A program made the translations under genes and the position numbers. Source: an uncultured Prochlorococcus sp. (GTDB lineage: Bacteria > Cyanobacteriota > Cyanobacteriia > PCC-6307 > Cyanobiaceae). From it: a DNA stretch of 32,367 bases. Below the pieces are notes generated by a model, which saw only the letters and a list, made by a program, of their open reading frames with translations, ran no database searches and was not told the origin of the DNA. Of the stretch, positions 8,343-17,622 are shown piece after piece. Location of the stretch: positions 1-32,367 of the forward strand of contig CACNAI010000010.1 of assembly GCA_902618335.1 (NCBI GenBank), written 5' to 3'. The number at the start of each line of letters is the position of its first letter. Positions within the stretch are counted from its first letter, which is position 1.

Positions 8343-8729
8343 ATGGATTCTAGTAAAATTTTAGATGAAAAAATAAAGATTGATAATAATCTATCCAACC
8401 GATATATAGACTTAGATCCAAACGGTTATTTTATTATAAAAGTAGATTTAGAAGAAAATAAGATAATTTTAGAGCACTTTCTAAATAATATTAATGATGA
8501 AGGATATGCGCTTGACCCAGAAACAAATGAACAAATTAAATGCGACTCTCAAAATAAAAGAGCTAGTAATGAAGTTTTTGAAGGTATCAGTGCAAAACAA
8601 CTTGGAATATTGATAACTGAAGAAAGAAATAATTTAATAACGAGACTTGATCATGCTTTATATTTAGGCCGAGAATTACAAAAAGCAGAAGAATGTTTAT
8701 ATAAAAAATTACCTTATATTCAAGATTAA
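8343..8729 (+). CDS. DUF4346 domain protein
   Basis: The 128-residue soluble protein has the DUF4346 pattern: DPNGYFIIKVDLEENKIILE, then GYALDPETNEQIKCDS, FEGISAKQLGILITE and a late RLDHALYLGRELQKAEECL. As I recall, this domain also occurs at the C-terminus of dihydropteroate-synthase-related proteins, which would sit well near the pterin genes upstream. That functional link is inference; no catalytic role is shown. It is 61 bp after the FemAB-like gene and upstream of petL, on the same strand. The domain match is confident, the role is not. Confidence 0.75.
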   Translation: MDSSKILDEKIKIDNNLSNRYIDLDPNGYFIIKVDLEENKIILEHFLNNINDEGYALDPETNEQIKCDSQNKRASNEVFEGISAKQLGILITEERNNLITRLDHALYLGRELQKAEECLYKKLPYIQD

Positions 8730-8793
8730 GAAATTAAACGAAAAAATCTAATTTTTTTTTCTGATGGTAAATTAAGTAAAATAAAAAAAATTA

Positions 8794-8886
8794 ATGAACA
8801 TCATTTTCTATTTTGCATTTATAGGTTTTGGGTTTGGAGCTGCTTACGCATTGGATAAACTATTAAGAGCAGTAAAATTAATCTAA
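8794..8886 (+). CDS. petL: Cytochrome b6-f complex subunit PetL (30 aa)
   Basis: A tiny gene encodes 30 residues: a single hydrophobic helix (MNIIFYFAFIGFGFGAAYAL) and a short basic tail LLRAVKLI. Length, one-helix topology and the ending 'R/K-x-(V/I)-K/R-L-I' fit PetL, the stabilising small subunit of cytochrome b6-f in the thylakoid membrane; plant PetL likewise ends in KIRLI. The start ATG follows an A-rich leader with no strong ribosome site. It ends 3 bp before the convergent rimO stop, so the space is fully used, which supports it as a real gene. Another one-helix photosystem protein is the alternative. Confidence 0.7.
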   Translation: MNIIFYFAFIGFGFGAAYALDKLLRAVKLI

Positions 8887-8889
8887 AAT

Positions 8890-10254
8890 TTACAAAATTC
8901 TAATAGTCTCTCCATACAAGTCATATTCATCAGCAAAACAAATATTTGCTTCAACGAATTTACCAATATAATTTTTCAAATCATTTTTATCTTTAATAGA
9001 TAAAATTACGTTTCCATCAATTTCAGGTGCAAAATGAAAAGATCGACCTATTAATTCGTTATTATCAGATATTTTTTCTACCAAAATCTTCATTTTTGAA
9101 CCAACATATGTTTGATTTTTATCTTTAGATATATTTTGTTGAACTGAAATAACGTTATCTTTTCTTGCCTCTGCGACCTCTGGAGATACTCTATTTGGCA
9201 AGTCAAAAGCTGAGGTTCCTTCCTCAGGAGAAAAAACAAAAACTCCTACATGATTAAACTTGTGCCTTTTTACAAATTTCAGAAGATGTTCAAAATGCTC
9301 TTTTTTTTCTCCTGGAAAACCAACAATAAGACTGGTTCTTAATACAGCAGATGGTATTTCTTCTCTAATTTTTCCCAAAATTGATTCATTTAAAGCAGCC
9401 TGCCAAGGTCTATTCATACTCTTCAAAACATCTGGATGGCTATGCTGAAGTGGTAAATCAAAATAAGGAACTATATTATTGGAATCTTTGAAAGCTCTAA
9501 TAACTTCCTCAGTTAAACCAGTTGGATAAGCATAATGTATTCTTATCCAAGGAATTGAAACTTTAGAAAGCTCATTCATAAGTTTGGATAAGGAAGGTTT
9601 TCCATATATATCTTGGCCATAATTAGTTGTTATTTGACTGATTAGTATGATTTCTTGAATACCCTGATTTACAAGCCTTTTAGCTTCTGCAACAATAGAT
9701 TCAATTGGTCTACTTCTTTGAGGACCTCTCAACTTTGGAATGATACAAAAAGCGCAGTTATAATCACAGCCCTCGGCAATACGAAGATAAGCAACAAATT
9801 TTTTTTTATCTACAAAACGAGGTATCGCCTCATCTGCAATGAATTCTGGTATTTTTGAAACTTCATTAACGATTTCCCCTTCTTCTACTCTATTCAAAAC
9901 CTTAGCGATCTTTTGATAATCTCCTGTTCCAACCAAACCTTTTATTTCAGGTATTTCTTTTAAAAGTTCCTCTTTAAAATGCTGCGCCATACAACCTGCA
10001 ACAATCACCTCCTTTCCTTGATTTGTATATTCAAGAATTTTCCTAATTGATTCCTCCCTAGCTTGTTTAATAAAACTGCAAGTATTTACAACAACAACAT
10101 TTGCATCATTTATATTGCTGTCAACTTCATAACCCTCCTTATCTAGTAAGCCTTGCATATGTTCAGTATCAACAAGATTCTTCTCACAACCAACATGACT
10201 AAATGCAATCTTAGAAAGTTTTTTATCTTTAACTTTGAGATTATTTTGTTTCAC
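8890..10254 (-). CDS. rimO: Ribosomal protein S12 methylthiotransferase
   Basis: RimO adds a methylthio group to the conserved Asp of ribosomal protein S12. The 454-residue protein has all three parts: an N-terminal UPF0004 domain with cysteines at 23, 59 and 88 ([27 protein letters not shown]) for the auxiliary 4Fe-4S cluster; a radical SAM core with Cys163, Cys167 and Cys170 ([10 protein letters not shown], then IIPKLRG); and a C-terminal TRAM domain. [13 protein letters not shown] separates RimO from the tRNA enzyme MiaB. It is divergent from the VKOR gene over a 94-bp region and convergent with petL. Confidence 0.95.
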   Translation of the reverse strand: MKQNNLKVKDKKLSKIAFSHVGCEKNLVDTEHMQGLLDKEGYEVDSNINDANVVVVNTCSFIKQAREESIRKILEYTNQGKEVIVAGCMAQHFKEELLKEIPEIKGLVGTGDYQKIAKVLNRVEEGEIVNEVSKIPEFIADEAIPRFVDKKKFVAYLRIAEGCDYNCAFCIIPKLRGPQRSRPIESIVAEAKRLVNQGIQEIILISQITTNYGQDIYGKPSLSKLMNELSKVSIPWIRIHYAYPTGLTEEVIRAFKDSNNIVPYFDLPLQHSHPDVLKSMNRPWQAALNESILGKIREEIPSAVLRTSLIVGFPGEKKEHFEHLLKFVKRHKFNHVGVFVFSPEEGTSAFDLPNRVSPEVAEARKDNVISVQQNISKDKNQTYVGSKMKILVEKISDNNELIGRSFHFAPEIDGNVILSIKDKNDLKNYIGKFVEANICFADEYDLYGETIRIL

Positions 10255-10348
10255 AGTATTTAAAAAATTAAAGCAGCATTTTTTACAAAACTTTCATGCC
10301 AAGATAATATTAAGATAAATCATGTAAATAACAAACTTTCATCAATCT

Positions 10349-11284
10349 ATGACGCTTAAGACTTTAAAAAGTAGAAATAAAAAAGATCTGAAATGGCCAA
10401 AAATCATAATCGCAATTCTTAGCACAATAGGTTTAGTTGACACTGGTTCAATTACTTTAAAAAACTGGGGAATATTCACTTCTCTCTCATGCCCAGGTTT
10501 AAATAGTGGTTGTGAAAAAGTTATAAATAGTCCTTGGGGTACTTTATTTAAAAATAATCAAATTAATATACCTCTTTCATTTGCAGGATTTATTACGTAT
10601 TTATCAATATTAATTGTCACAATCATACTTTCACTTAATTTAATTTCTCCGAAAGAAAAGCTTAATAAGTTTTTGTGGTGGTTAATATTTATTATCTCTT
10701 GTGCCTCTTCTTCATTTAGCTTTTTGTTAATCAATATAATGTCTTTTAAGATACAAGCATATTGTTTTTTTTGTATACTTTCAGCAATTTTATCTTTTTC
10801 TATATTTATAATTTCTATTATTGGAGCAAAGTTTGAAAGTAGAGAACCCATGATTTTTAGAGGATTTATTGTAGCCATAAGTGTTCTTATAGGCGGCCTT
10901 ATTTGGTCAACTAATGTAGATCCTTCTAATGCTATTAATGTGCCTAGACCTACTGAAAATGTAGCACCGATAATTACCACTTCAAGCTCTCCACAGAAGA
11001 TAAAATTCGCAAAATTTTTAAGAGAAAATAATATTGTTATGTACAGTGCGTATTGGTGCCCGCATTGTCATGATCAAAAACAACTTTTTGGTAAGGAAGC
11101 AGTTAAAGAATTAAAAGTAGTTGAATGTGCTAAGGATGGTAAAAATAATGATTATGAACTATGCCAAGCTAAAAAAATTAGTGGATTTCCATCTTGGGAA
11201 ATAAATGGAGAAATTTTAAGTGGTACCCGTAACTTAAATGAATTATCGTCGCTAACCAACTATAAAGAAGATTCTAATTTTTAA
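10349..11284 (+). CDS. VKOR-thioredoxin fusion (disulfide-forming quinone reductase)
   Basis: The 311-residue membrane protein combines a vitamin K epoxide reductase domain with a C-terminal thioredoxin-like domain. The VKOR part has four to five helices, the loop pair Cys48/Cys55 (SCPGLNSGC) and the active CXXC Cys139-Cys142 (YCFFC). The thioredoxin part has CPHC at 237-240, extra cysteines at 260 and 272, and the cis-Pro in GFPSW. Known cyanobacterial homologues form disulfides in exported proteins and pass electrons to quinone, replacing DsbA/DsbB. The thioredoxin domain should face the lumen or periplasm. Its 3' end overlaps nadB by 11 bp, convergently. Confidence 0.93.
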   Translation: MTLKTLKSRNKKDLKWPKIIIAILSTIGLVDTGSITLKNWGIFTSLSCPGLNSGCEKVINSPWGTLFKNNQINIPLSFAGFITYLSILIVTIILSLNLISPKEKLNKFLWWLIFIISCASSSFSFLLINIMSFKIQAYCFFCILSAILSFSIFIISIIGAKFESREPMIFRGFIVAISVLIGGLIWSTNVDPSNAINVPRPTENVAPIITTSSSPQKIKFAKFLRENNIVMYSAYWCPHCHDQKQLFGKEAVKELKVVECAKDGKNNDYELCQAKKISGFPSWEINGEILSGTRNLNELSSLTNYKEDSNF

Positions 11285-12941
11285 TAAATCTTTTTTGAAT
11301 TTTTTGATCTAATTGCTGTCTAGTATGACATTCCCAATCTTTATCCTTATCTGGGAAATCATGTCTATAATGTCCTCCTCTACTCTCCTCTCTAAATAGA
11401 CAAGCTTTTAATAAAGTTATAGTCGTTATTTGTCTATTTTTTAGGTCCAGTAATAGATTTAGTGCCCTTCTATTTCGTTCAATGAGTTTAATTTTTTGAT
11501 CAAAATTAATTTTTTTAAGACTAATTAATAACGAATCTTTTTGCAAATGAACCATATCATCTTGAATATAATTTAGAAATTTACTCATATTTAACTTATT
11601 TCGAGATACACCCAGATTTAACCAACATAGTTTCCTTAGTTCATCAATTTTTTCTGAAATTTTAGAAATTTGATCTTCCTTGGGATCTTTAATATCAAAA
11701 TCTTGTAATGATCTATGACATTTTATAAGAGCGGGACGATCATTCAAAACAATTGAAGACAATTTTCTCGCAAAAACCAGGCATTCCATCAGTGAATTAC
11801 TAGCCAATCTATTTGCACCATGCACACCGGTTGAAGCAACTTCTCCAACTGCGTATAATCCTTTTCTTGTAGAAGATGCATTTAAATCAGTTTTCACTCC
11901 TCCCATCCAATAATGAGCAGCAGGTGCGACAGGAATAACCTCATTTAGAGGATTAACACCATATTCCTGACATCTACTTAAAATAGTAGGAAATCGTTCT
12001 ACAACTTTCTCTGGATTAATATATCTTAGATCTAGCCCTACATGATCAACACTATTATCATGCATACTCTTCATTATTGCTCTACTCACCTGATCTCTAG
12101 TAGCTAAATCTCGATTTTTAAGATTTTTAACTGGGCTCTCTCCATTTTTGTCGACTAAAATAGCACCTTCTCCTCTAAGTGCCTCTGATATTAAGAAACA
12201 AGGTGCACCATAAAATTTTAAAGCTGTTGGATGAAATTGAACAAACTCTAAATCTTCAATTGCAGCGCCTGCTTGCCATGCAAGAGCAATCCCTTCTCCA
12301 GAAGATTGAGCAGGATTAGTTGTATTAGTGAATAAATGACCACCTCCACCTGTTGCCAAAACAACTGCTCTCGATTGAATCCAATATAAATTCGCTCCAT
12401 CAAGAACCTGAACTCCTCTACATTGGTCATTATCAATGAGAAGTTCGGTTACCCTTACACCCCTGCAGTGAAGAATATTTTTTTTATTTTCAATATGATC
12501 TTCTAGAACTTCAACTAATGCTCTTCCAGTACGATCTTTAACATGTAAAACTCTTCTTCTAGAGTGAGCTGCTTCTAAAGTAGTAGCTAGTTGATCAGAA
12601 CTTTGATCGAAAATCATACCTAAATTCTGTAATCTATTTACACAACCTGGAGCTTCTTTAACAAGCATTTCTACAGCTTGCAAATCACAGAGTCCATCTC
12701 CTGCTTTTAAAGTATCATCTGCATGTAAATCGAATGAATCGTCTTGCCTAACTACAGATGCTATTCCTCCTTGAGCCCACCTACTAGAGGATGCCTTGCT
12801 TGTGTTTCTATTTAAAAGAAGCACTTTTAAATTTGCTGGCAATTCAAGACAAGTCATAAGTCCTGCAGCTCCAGCACCTACAACTATTACATCCCAATTA
12901 TTTACTGGTATGGTTTCTTGCGAAAATGGAGGTCTTAGCAT
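11274..12941 (-). CDS. nadB: L-aspartate oxidase
   Basis: NadB oxidises L-aspartate to iminoaspartate, the first step of de novo NAD synthesis. The 555-residue flavoprotein has the FAD dinucleotide motif GAGAAG at residues 22-27, SSRWAQGGIASV (the AQGG motif), HSRRRVLHVKDRTGRAL, the substrate-loop SEALRGEGAILVD, and RLASNSLMECLVF near the C-terminal FAD contact. The first two and the RLASNSL motif separate NadB from SdhA/FrdA. Its ATG shares one base with the DUF3120 stop, so it is coupled to that membrane gene. Downstream it overlaps the VKOR gene convergently. Confidence 0.95.
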   Translation of the reverse strand: MLRPPFSQETIPVNNWDVIVVGAGAAGLMTCLELPANLKVLLLNRNTSKASSSRWAQGGIASVVRQDDSFDLHADDTLKAGDGLCDLQAVEMLVKEAPGCVNRLQNLGMIFDQSSDQLATTLEAAHSRRRVLHVKDRTGRALVEVLEDHIENKKNILHCRGVRVTELLIDNDQCRGVQVLDGANLYWIQSRAVVLATGGGGHLFTNTTNPAQSSGEGIALAWQAGAAIEDLEFVQFHPTALKFYGAPCFLISEALRGEGAILVDKNGESPVKNLKNRDLATRDQVSRAIMKSMHDNSVDHVGLDLRYINPEKVVERFPTILSRCQEYGVNPLNEVIPVAPAAHYWMGGVKTDLNASSTRKGLYAVGEVASTGVHGANRLASNSLMECLVFARKLSSIVLNDRPALIKCHRSLQDFDIKDPKEDQISKISEKIDELRKLCWLNLGVSRNKLNMSKFLNYIQDDMVHLQKDSLLISLKKINFDQKIKLIERNRRALNLLLDLKNRQITTITLLKACLFREESRGGHYRHDFPDKDKDWECHTRQQLDQKIQKRFIKN

Positions 12942-13708
12942 TAAACCAATCCACTAAAAGTTGGTTGTAGAATTGCTAAAAAGATAAAAATACCATCAAC
13001 AATTAATGTGGTTTGAATTACATAACTGGAAACTAAAAGTGCTTTGCCGTTAGTGGTATTAATAGTCGCAGAATCAAAAATTTCTTTTGAAATAAACCAA
13101 AGAATAAGAGCGACAAAAATAATAATAGATAATGATTTTACTTGAATGAGATTTTCAGAAGTTTTTTGAAGAATTAAAGGTGCAGTTGCAGAATCTGCAG
13201 TTATGACCTGTCTCCATTGATCCATTATTCCAATCAAAAATATTGTAATGTCAGTAATAGCAGTGCCAAACAAAGAAGAGATATAAAAGCTAGAACCAAT
13301 TTTCCAATTAGTACTAAAGCCAATTAACGCTAGGGGTAGAGCTACACTTTCAACAGGAATATGAAGGATAGGAAATGGACTTAACCATCCCCAGAACAAA
13401 CATCCACCAAGCCAACTCCCTGATACACCAAATAATAATGAACTTACTATAAACCATTTGTTTGATTGTTTTTTATATAAAACAAATGCTCCTAGAAGAA
13501 TAATAAAAGTAAAACAAAGGGCACTAATAGGTTCTAATCTAACCCAAGGGGCTTGAACAAATATAGGTAAAATTACAAAGAAAGAAGACCACAATCTTAA
13601 AGAAATTGGCCTTGATAAAAAAGTACTCTCATATGAATCAGCTGTTTGATGCAATTGAAAGTTCAATTTATCTTTCACACCTAAATTTTTTGTGATTAAT
13701 TCTTTCAA
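12941..13708 (-). CDS. DUF3120 membrane protein
   Basis: The 255-residue integral membrane protein has a hydrophilic N-terminus of about 30 residues and six to seven predicted helices. Conserved-looking blocks include SWLGGCLFWGWLSPFPILHI, PVESVALPLAL and GTAITDITIFLIGIMDQWRQV, which I recognise from the cyanobacterial DUF3120 family. Function is unknown. It precedes nadB with a 1-bp overlap. A perfect 18-bp A/T palindrome lies 22 bp upstream of its ATG, within the probable promoter or leader. The N-terminal SYESTFLSRPISLRLWSSF before the first helix suggests a cytoplasmic start. Confidence 0.78.
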   Translation of the reverse strand: MKELITKNLGVKDKLNFQLHQTADSYESTFLSRPISLRLWSSFFVILPIFVQAPWVRLEPISALCFTFIILLGAFVLYKKQSNKWFIVSSLLFGVSGSWLGGCLFWGWLSPFPILHIPVESVALPLALIGFSTNWKIGSSFYISSLFGTAITDITIFLIGIMDQWRQVITADSATAPLILQKTSENLIQVKSLSIIIFVALILWFISKEIFDSATINTTNGKALLVSSYVIQTTLIVDGIFIFLAILQPTFSGLV

Positions 13709-13730
13709 TGAAAAAAATAATTAAGTTAAG

Positions 13731-13748
13731 TTAATTTAATTAAATTAA
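13731..13748. repeat. Perfect 18-bp A/T palindrome upstream of DUF3120-nadB
   Basis: The sequence TTAATTTAATTAAATTAA equals its own reverse complement. It sits 22 bp before the DUF3120 start codon in the 191-bp divergent region shared with the radical SAM gene. It contains only A and T, so chance is a real explanation in this composition; an operator or a leader hairpin is possible. The rest of this gap is A/T-rich with no supportable gene. Confidence 0.45.
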
Positions 13749-13899
13749 ATCGTGTTTCAAAAAACTGCGAATGACATATTTTAATAAATTAAAGGCCATA
13801 TATTTCGCATGTACATTTTGTATTTTAAAAGTATTTAATACACTTTGAGTCATATATGAGTCTAAAATAAAGATAAACAAGAATATTTGGAATTTAATT

Positions 13900-15312
13900 G
13901 TGTGGCAAGAAATTAATTACAAAGAGGATTCTAATGATCTTTTGGTTCCCAATATTTCTTATAAAATAAATCCTGCAGAAATTGAAAGTATTGAAGCTAA
14001 TTCAATTGCTCAAGAAATAGGCTTTGAATCAGGTGATTCTATAATTAGTATTAATGGTAAAAAACCAAGAGATTTAATTGATTATCAGATTCTCATTAGT
14101 GAAGAAATTTTAGATATATCAGTTTTAGATAAAAATCATAAAATTCATAATATAAGTATTGAAAAAGATCAAGACGTCAACTTAGGGATTAATTTTAAAG
14201 ATGCATTATTTGATTCAATCAAGCAATGTAATAATAGATGTCCATTTTGTTTTATAGATCAACAACCAAGTGGCAAAAGAAAAAGCCTTTACATAAAAGA
14301 TGATGACTATAGATTAAGTTTCCTATATGGCTCTTATCTAACTCTTACGAATTTAAAAAAAGAAGACTGGGAGCGAATTTCTAAACAAAAACTATCCCCA
14401 CTCTTTGTTTCTGTTCATGCAACTGATCCTGAAACTCGAGAAAAATTATTAAAAAATAAAAAAGCAAGAGCTATTCTTGATCAAATTTCTTGGTTTGAAA
14501 AAAACTCTATTCAAATACATGCTCAAATTGTTGTATGTCCAGATATAAATGACGGTGTGATTCTTGAAAAATCAATTTTTGAACTTGCAGAATACTACAA
14601 AAAAACTTTTCAAACAGTACTTTCAGTTGCAATAGTTCCTGTAGGACTTACAAAATTTAGGCCTGAAAATGATGGTTTGAAATCAGTAAATTCAGAATAT
14701 GCAATTAAAATCATTGAACAAATAGAAAGAATTCAAGACTCATTGCAATTAAATCTTGGTACACGTTTTTGTTGGCTAGCAGACGAATGGTATTTAATAG
14801 CTGGTAAAAATTTGCCTAATTACAAAACCTACGAAAATATGCCACAAGAATCTAATGGCGTTGGATCAATTAGAAGCTTCCTAAAAACATTAAGTGAAAA
14901 GACTAAAAACCTACCCAAAAAAGTAAGCAGCCCAAAAAAAGTTAGTTGGATTGTTGGCAAATTAGTATATGAAGCACTAATTCCTACCGTTAAAAAATTA
15001 AACTCAATAGATGGATTGACAATTAATTTATATGGTTTACCAAGCATTTATTGGGGTCAAGAACAAGTTGTTACTGGACTTCTAACTGGAGAAGATCTTA
15101 TTTACGGTCTGAAAAATAAGGATTTGGGAGAGGCTATTTACATACCTTCAGTCATGTTAAAACTTAATACTGATTTATTTTTAGATGATAAAAATATCAA
15201 CGCAGTAGAAAATCAATTGAAAACCAAAATTCACGTTCTTGAGGATCCAAATGATATTATTAATACTCTGATTGGAAAATCTAATAAGATAAATACTTTA
15301 AAAAATGTTTAG
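13900..15312 (+). CDS. PDZ/radical SAM protein of the TIGR03279 (DUF512) type
   Basis: The 470-residue protein has an N-terminal PDZ-like domain (about 20-95, with SIAQEIGFESGDSIISINGK), a radical SAM cluster motif Cys110-x3-Cys114-x2-Cys117 (CNNRCPFCFIDQ), and a DUF512 C-terminal part. This is the cyanobacterial TIGR03279 'putative FeS-containing oxidoreductase' family; the substrate is unknown. GTG at 13900 is the chosen start: the next in-frame upstream codons have no ATG before a stop at 13846. The region ahead contains GAGTC-ATATAT-GAGTC at 13847-13862. The tolC-like gene overlaps its end by 8 bp. Confidence 0.88.
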   Translation: MWQEINYKEDSNDLLVPNISYKINPAEIESIEANSIAQEIGFESGDSIISINGKKPRDLIDYQILISEEILDISVLDKNHKIHNISIEKDQDVNLGINFKDALFDSIKQCNNRCPFCFIDQQPSGKRKSLYIKDDDYRLSFLYGSYLTLTNLKKEDWERISKQKLSPLFVSVHATDPETREKLLKNKKARAILDQISWFEKNSIQIHAQIVVCPDINDGVILEKSIFELAEYYKKTFQTVLSVAIVPVGLTKFRPENDGLKSVNSEYAIKIIEQIERIQDSLQLNLGTRFCWLADEWYLIAGKNLPNYKTYENMPQESNGVGSIRSFLKTLSEKTKNLPKKVSSPKKVSWIVGKLVYEALIPTVKKLNSIDGLTINLYGLPSIYWGQEQVVTGLLTGEDLIYGLKNKDLGEAIYIPSVMLKLNTDLFLDDKNINAVENQLKTKIHVLEDPNDIINTLIGKSNKINTLKNV

Positions 15313-16738
15313 AAAAATAATAAACCCCTTTTTAATTTTACCCCTCGCCTTATATATCAACTCATTAAATGCATTTTCGAGCGAAATAAAATCCTCCAAA
15401 AAAGAGTTTTTAGAAGAAAAAGCAAATAATCTTTTTATTAGTTATCAAGATATAGAAAAAATTATCTTAAATAATCCAGAGTTAAAATCTTTACAAGATT
15501 TAACTGCTTCTGCAAGATTTAATCTCGCAAGTAAAGTTTCTAAAAGATACCCATCCTTAGATTTTCAAGCCAACGGGTTACCAAAATATGTCTTGGGCAA
15601 AAAATATGATAGCAACTCAAATACTTTAAAAACGTCACAATTTTCGGCAAATCCTTCTCTAAATCTTAGATGGGATCTAATAGACCCTCTAAGAGGACCA
15701 GAAATTAAAATCGCTAAAGAAAATTTCAAAATTGCAAAAAATAATTATGAGATTAAGAAAAATGATTTGATTCAAGAAGCAAGAATGCGGTATCACAAAT
15801 ACCAAAAATCATCTCAAGAAATAAAAAATAAAAAATTCACTCTTGATTTATCAATTACTAGCTTGGATAATGCGCAGTCAAAATTAGATGCAGGAATTGG
15901 TACAAAATTTGAAGTTCTTGAAGCAGAGGCTCAATTATCTCGAGATAAACTATCTCTTATTGAAAAGAAAGTTGAACATGAAATTAACAAAGTTTCTCTT
16001 AAAGAGATTCTTAATCTAAAGGGCGATTTCAAAACTAATAATAATCAAAATTTAATAGGTTTCTGGAATCATGGATTGAATAAAAATATCAAGGAAGGTT
16101 TAAGTAAAAATCTTTCTCTAAAAAACCTTCTTCTACAAAAATCAATTAAAAAGAATCAAGCCAAAAGTTATTTATCTCAAAATAGGCCCAGTATTTACAT
16201 CAGCAACACATTATCCGGTACTTTTTCTAAAGGTGAATCTCTAAATACTAATATTGACTATGAAAATTCTGAATCTAATTATATAAATACTGTAAGCCTT
16301 AATTTTGCTTGGAATATTTTTAATGGCGGAAAGAATATTAACTCTTACAAATCAAAAATAGCAGATGCAGAATCTGAAGAGTATGCTTATAAAAATCTAG
16401 AAAATATATTAACCTCAAATATAAGTAAAGCTTACTTAAATCTTAAATTAAATGAAGAGAAAATAATTTCGTCTCTTAAAGAAATTGAATCAAGTAAAGA
16501 GTCGGTAAGACTTTCTAGATTAAGATATGATGTTGGAATATCTACTCTCAAAGATGTGCTTGTTAGACAAAGTGAATTAAGTAATGCGAAATCAAAAAAT
16601 ATTAATGCTCTCTATAATTACCACTTGAATTTAGATGAATTAAAAAGATTAACTCATCTTGATATTAGTCAAACTTGTTTGGGTAATAATAGTACTACAA
16701 TTAATGATAAAAAATCTATTTGCGATATTTCAAAATGA
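15305..16738 (+). CDS. TolC-family outer-membrane efflux protein
   Basis: The 477-residue protein begins with a signal peptide (PFLILPLALYINSLNAFSSE). It then shows two long coiled-coil-rich repeats typical of OEP/TolC: ILNNPELKSL...ARFNLASKVSKRYPSL with LDAGIGTKFEVLEAEAQLSR in the first half, and LSLNFAWNIFNGGKN with LRYDVGISTLKDVLVRQSELS in the second. The 'G-x-G/S-T-x-x-(E/D)-V-L' element in both halves is diagnostic. It should form a trimeric outer-membrane channel for type I secretion or efflux; no partner pump lies in the window. Its start overlaps the radical SAM gene by 8 bp and its end overlaps the next gene by 4 bp. Confidence 0.9.
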   Translation: MFRKIINPFLILPLALYINSLNAFSSEIKSSKKEFLEEKANNLFISYQDIEKIILNNPELKSLQDLTASARFNLASKVSKRYPSLDFQANGLPKYVLGKKYDSNSNTLKTSQFSANPSLNLRWDLIDPLRGPEIKIAKENFKIAKNNYEIKKNDLIQEARMRYHKYQKSSQEIKNKKFTLDLSITSLDNAQSKLDAGIGTKFEVLEAEAQLSRDKLSLIEKKVEHEINKVSLKEILNLKGDFKTNNNQNLIGFWNHGLNKNIKEGLSKNLSLKNLLLQKSIKKNQAKSYLSQNRPSIYISNTLSGTFSKGESLNTNIDYENSESNYINTVSLNFAWNIFNGGKNINSYKSKIADAESEEYAYKNLENILTSNISKAYLNLKLNEEKIISSLKEIESSKESVRLSRLRYDVGISTLKDVLVRQSELSNAKSKNINALYNYHLNLDELKRLTHLDISQTCLGNNSTTINDKKSICDISK

Positions 16739-17535
16739 ATCAACCAAACTTAAGTAATAAACAATTAAGTGAATTAGATTCTTTATTTGAATTAGTTAGT
16801 GAACGTCAAATAAAAGATTTTGGAAATATTAGTGCAAGCAATAAAGCAGACGGATCATTAGTAACAAGTTGTGATTTATGGAGTGATAAAACAATAGTTG
16901 ATAGTCTAGCTGAAATTACTCCAGGTGAAGGTGTCCTTAGTGAGGAAGGAGGAAAATCCATTCCTAATACAAAAGCATATTGGGTTGTTGATCCACTCGA
17001 TGGGACAACAAATTTTGCTGCTGGTATTCCCTACTGGTCTATATCAGTTGCAAGATTCGTAGATGGCAAACCTCAATCTTCTTTTTTAATAATCCCTACA
17101 TTAAAAAAAAAGTTTGTATCTATTAAAGGTAAGGGTGTTTGGTTAAACAACCAAAAAATAAATCCTAACAGCAATAATCATCAAAGTGAATGCATATCTT
17201 TGTGTAGTAGATCTATAAAAATTTTGCAAAAAAAACCAAACTCCGCATTTCCTGGCAAGATAAGGCTATTAGGTGTATCAAGTTTAAATTTAACCAGTGT
17301 TGCGATGGGGCAAACTTTTGGTGCAATAGAGTCAACCCCTAAGATATGGGATATCGCTGCTGCTTGGCTATTATTAGAAGAACTCAATTGTTCTATAGAG
17401 TGGTTAGAAAGAGATCCTTTGAATTTAGTTTCAGGGCAAAACTTGAGTGACGTAAATTTTCCATTGATTGCTTGTAGATCATTAAAAAAAATTGAAATCT
17501 TAAAGCCATGGGGCAATTTATTATTAGAAAAATAA
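16735..17535 (+). CDS. Inositol monophosphatase family protein
   Basis: This is a Mg2+-dependent sugar-phosphate phosphatase of 266 residues. The metal-binding motifs are clear: KADGSLVTSCD (37-47), Glu70-Glu71-Gly, and WVVDPLDGTTNF (Asp86, Asp89, Asn93), plus late KIWDIAAAWLLLEE with the third metal Asp. Substrate could be inositol phosphate, histidinol phosphate or 3'-phosphoadenosine 5'-phosphate; sequence does not decide. The ATG at 16735 overlaps the TolC stop as ATGA, so I prefer it over the TTG at 16720. Coupling to a TolC protein and a radical SAM protein has no obvious functional logic. Confidence 0.9.
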   Translation: MNQPNLSNKQLSELDSLFELVSERQIKDFGNISASNKADGSLVTSCDLWSDKTIVDSLAEITPGEGVLSEEGGKSIPNTKAYWVVDPLDGTTNFAAGIPYWSISVARFVDGKPQSSFLIIPTLKKKFVSIKGKGVWLNNQKINPNSNNHQSECISLCSRSIKILQKKPNSAFPGKIRLLGVSSLNLTSVAMGQTFGAIESTPKIWDIAAAWLLLEELNCSIEWLERDPLNLVSGQNLSDVNFPLIACRSLKKIEILKPWGNLLLEK

Positions 17536-17622
17536 TTGCATCACAAGTAAATAATTGCTTGAAAAATTTCTTAATCAGATACAATGAAAAATAAATAAAA
17601 TTTATATTTTAAGAAAATTAAT

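Noticed and set aside
10288-10342. Direct repeat AAACTTTCAT at 10288-10297 and 10333-10342 between rimO and VKOR
   Set aside because: Ten bases in A/T-rich sequence is within chance, and spacing does not match a known operator type.
13773-13850. Possible 25-residue frame (MTYFNKLKAIYF...) in the DUF3120-radical SAM gap
   Set aside because: Very short, no ribosome site, and it overlaps likely promoter sequence; no family recognised.
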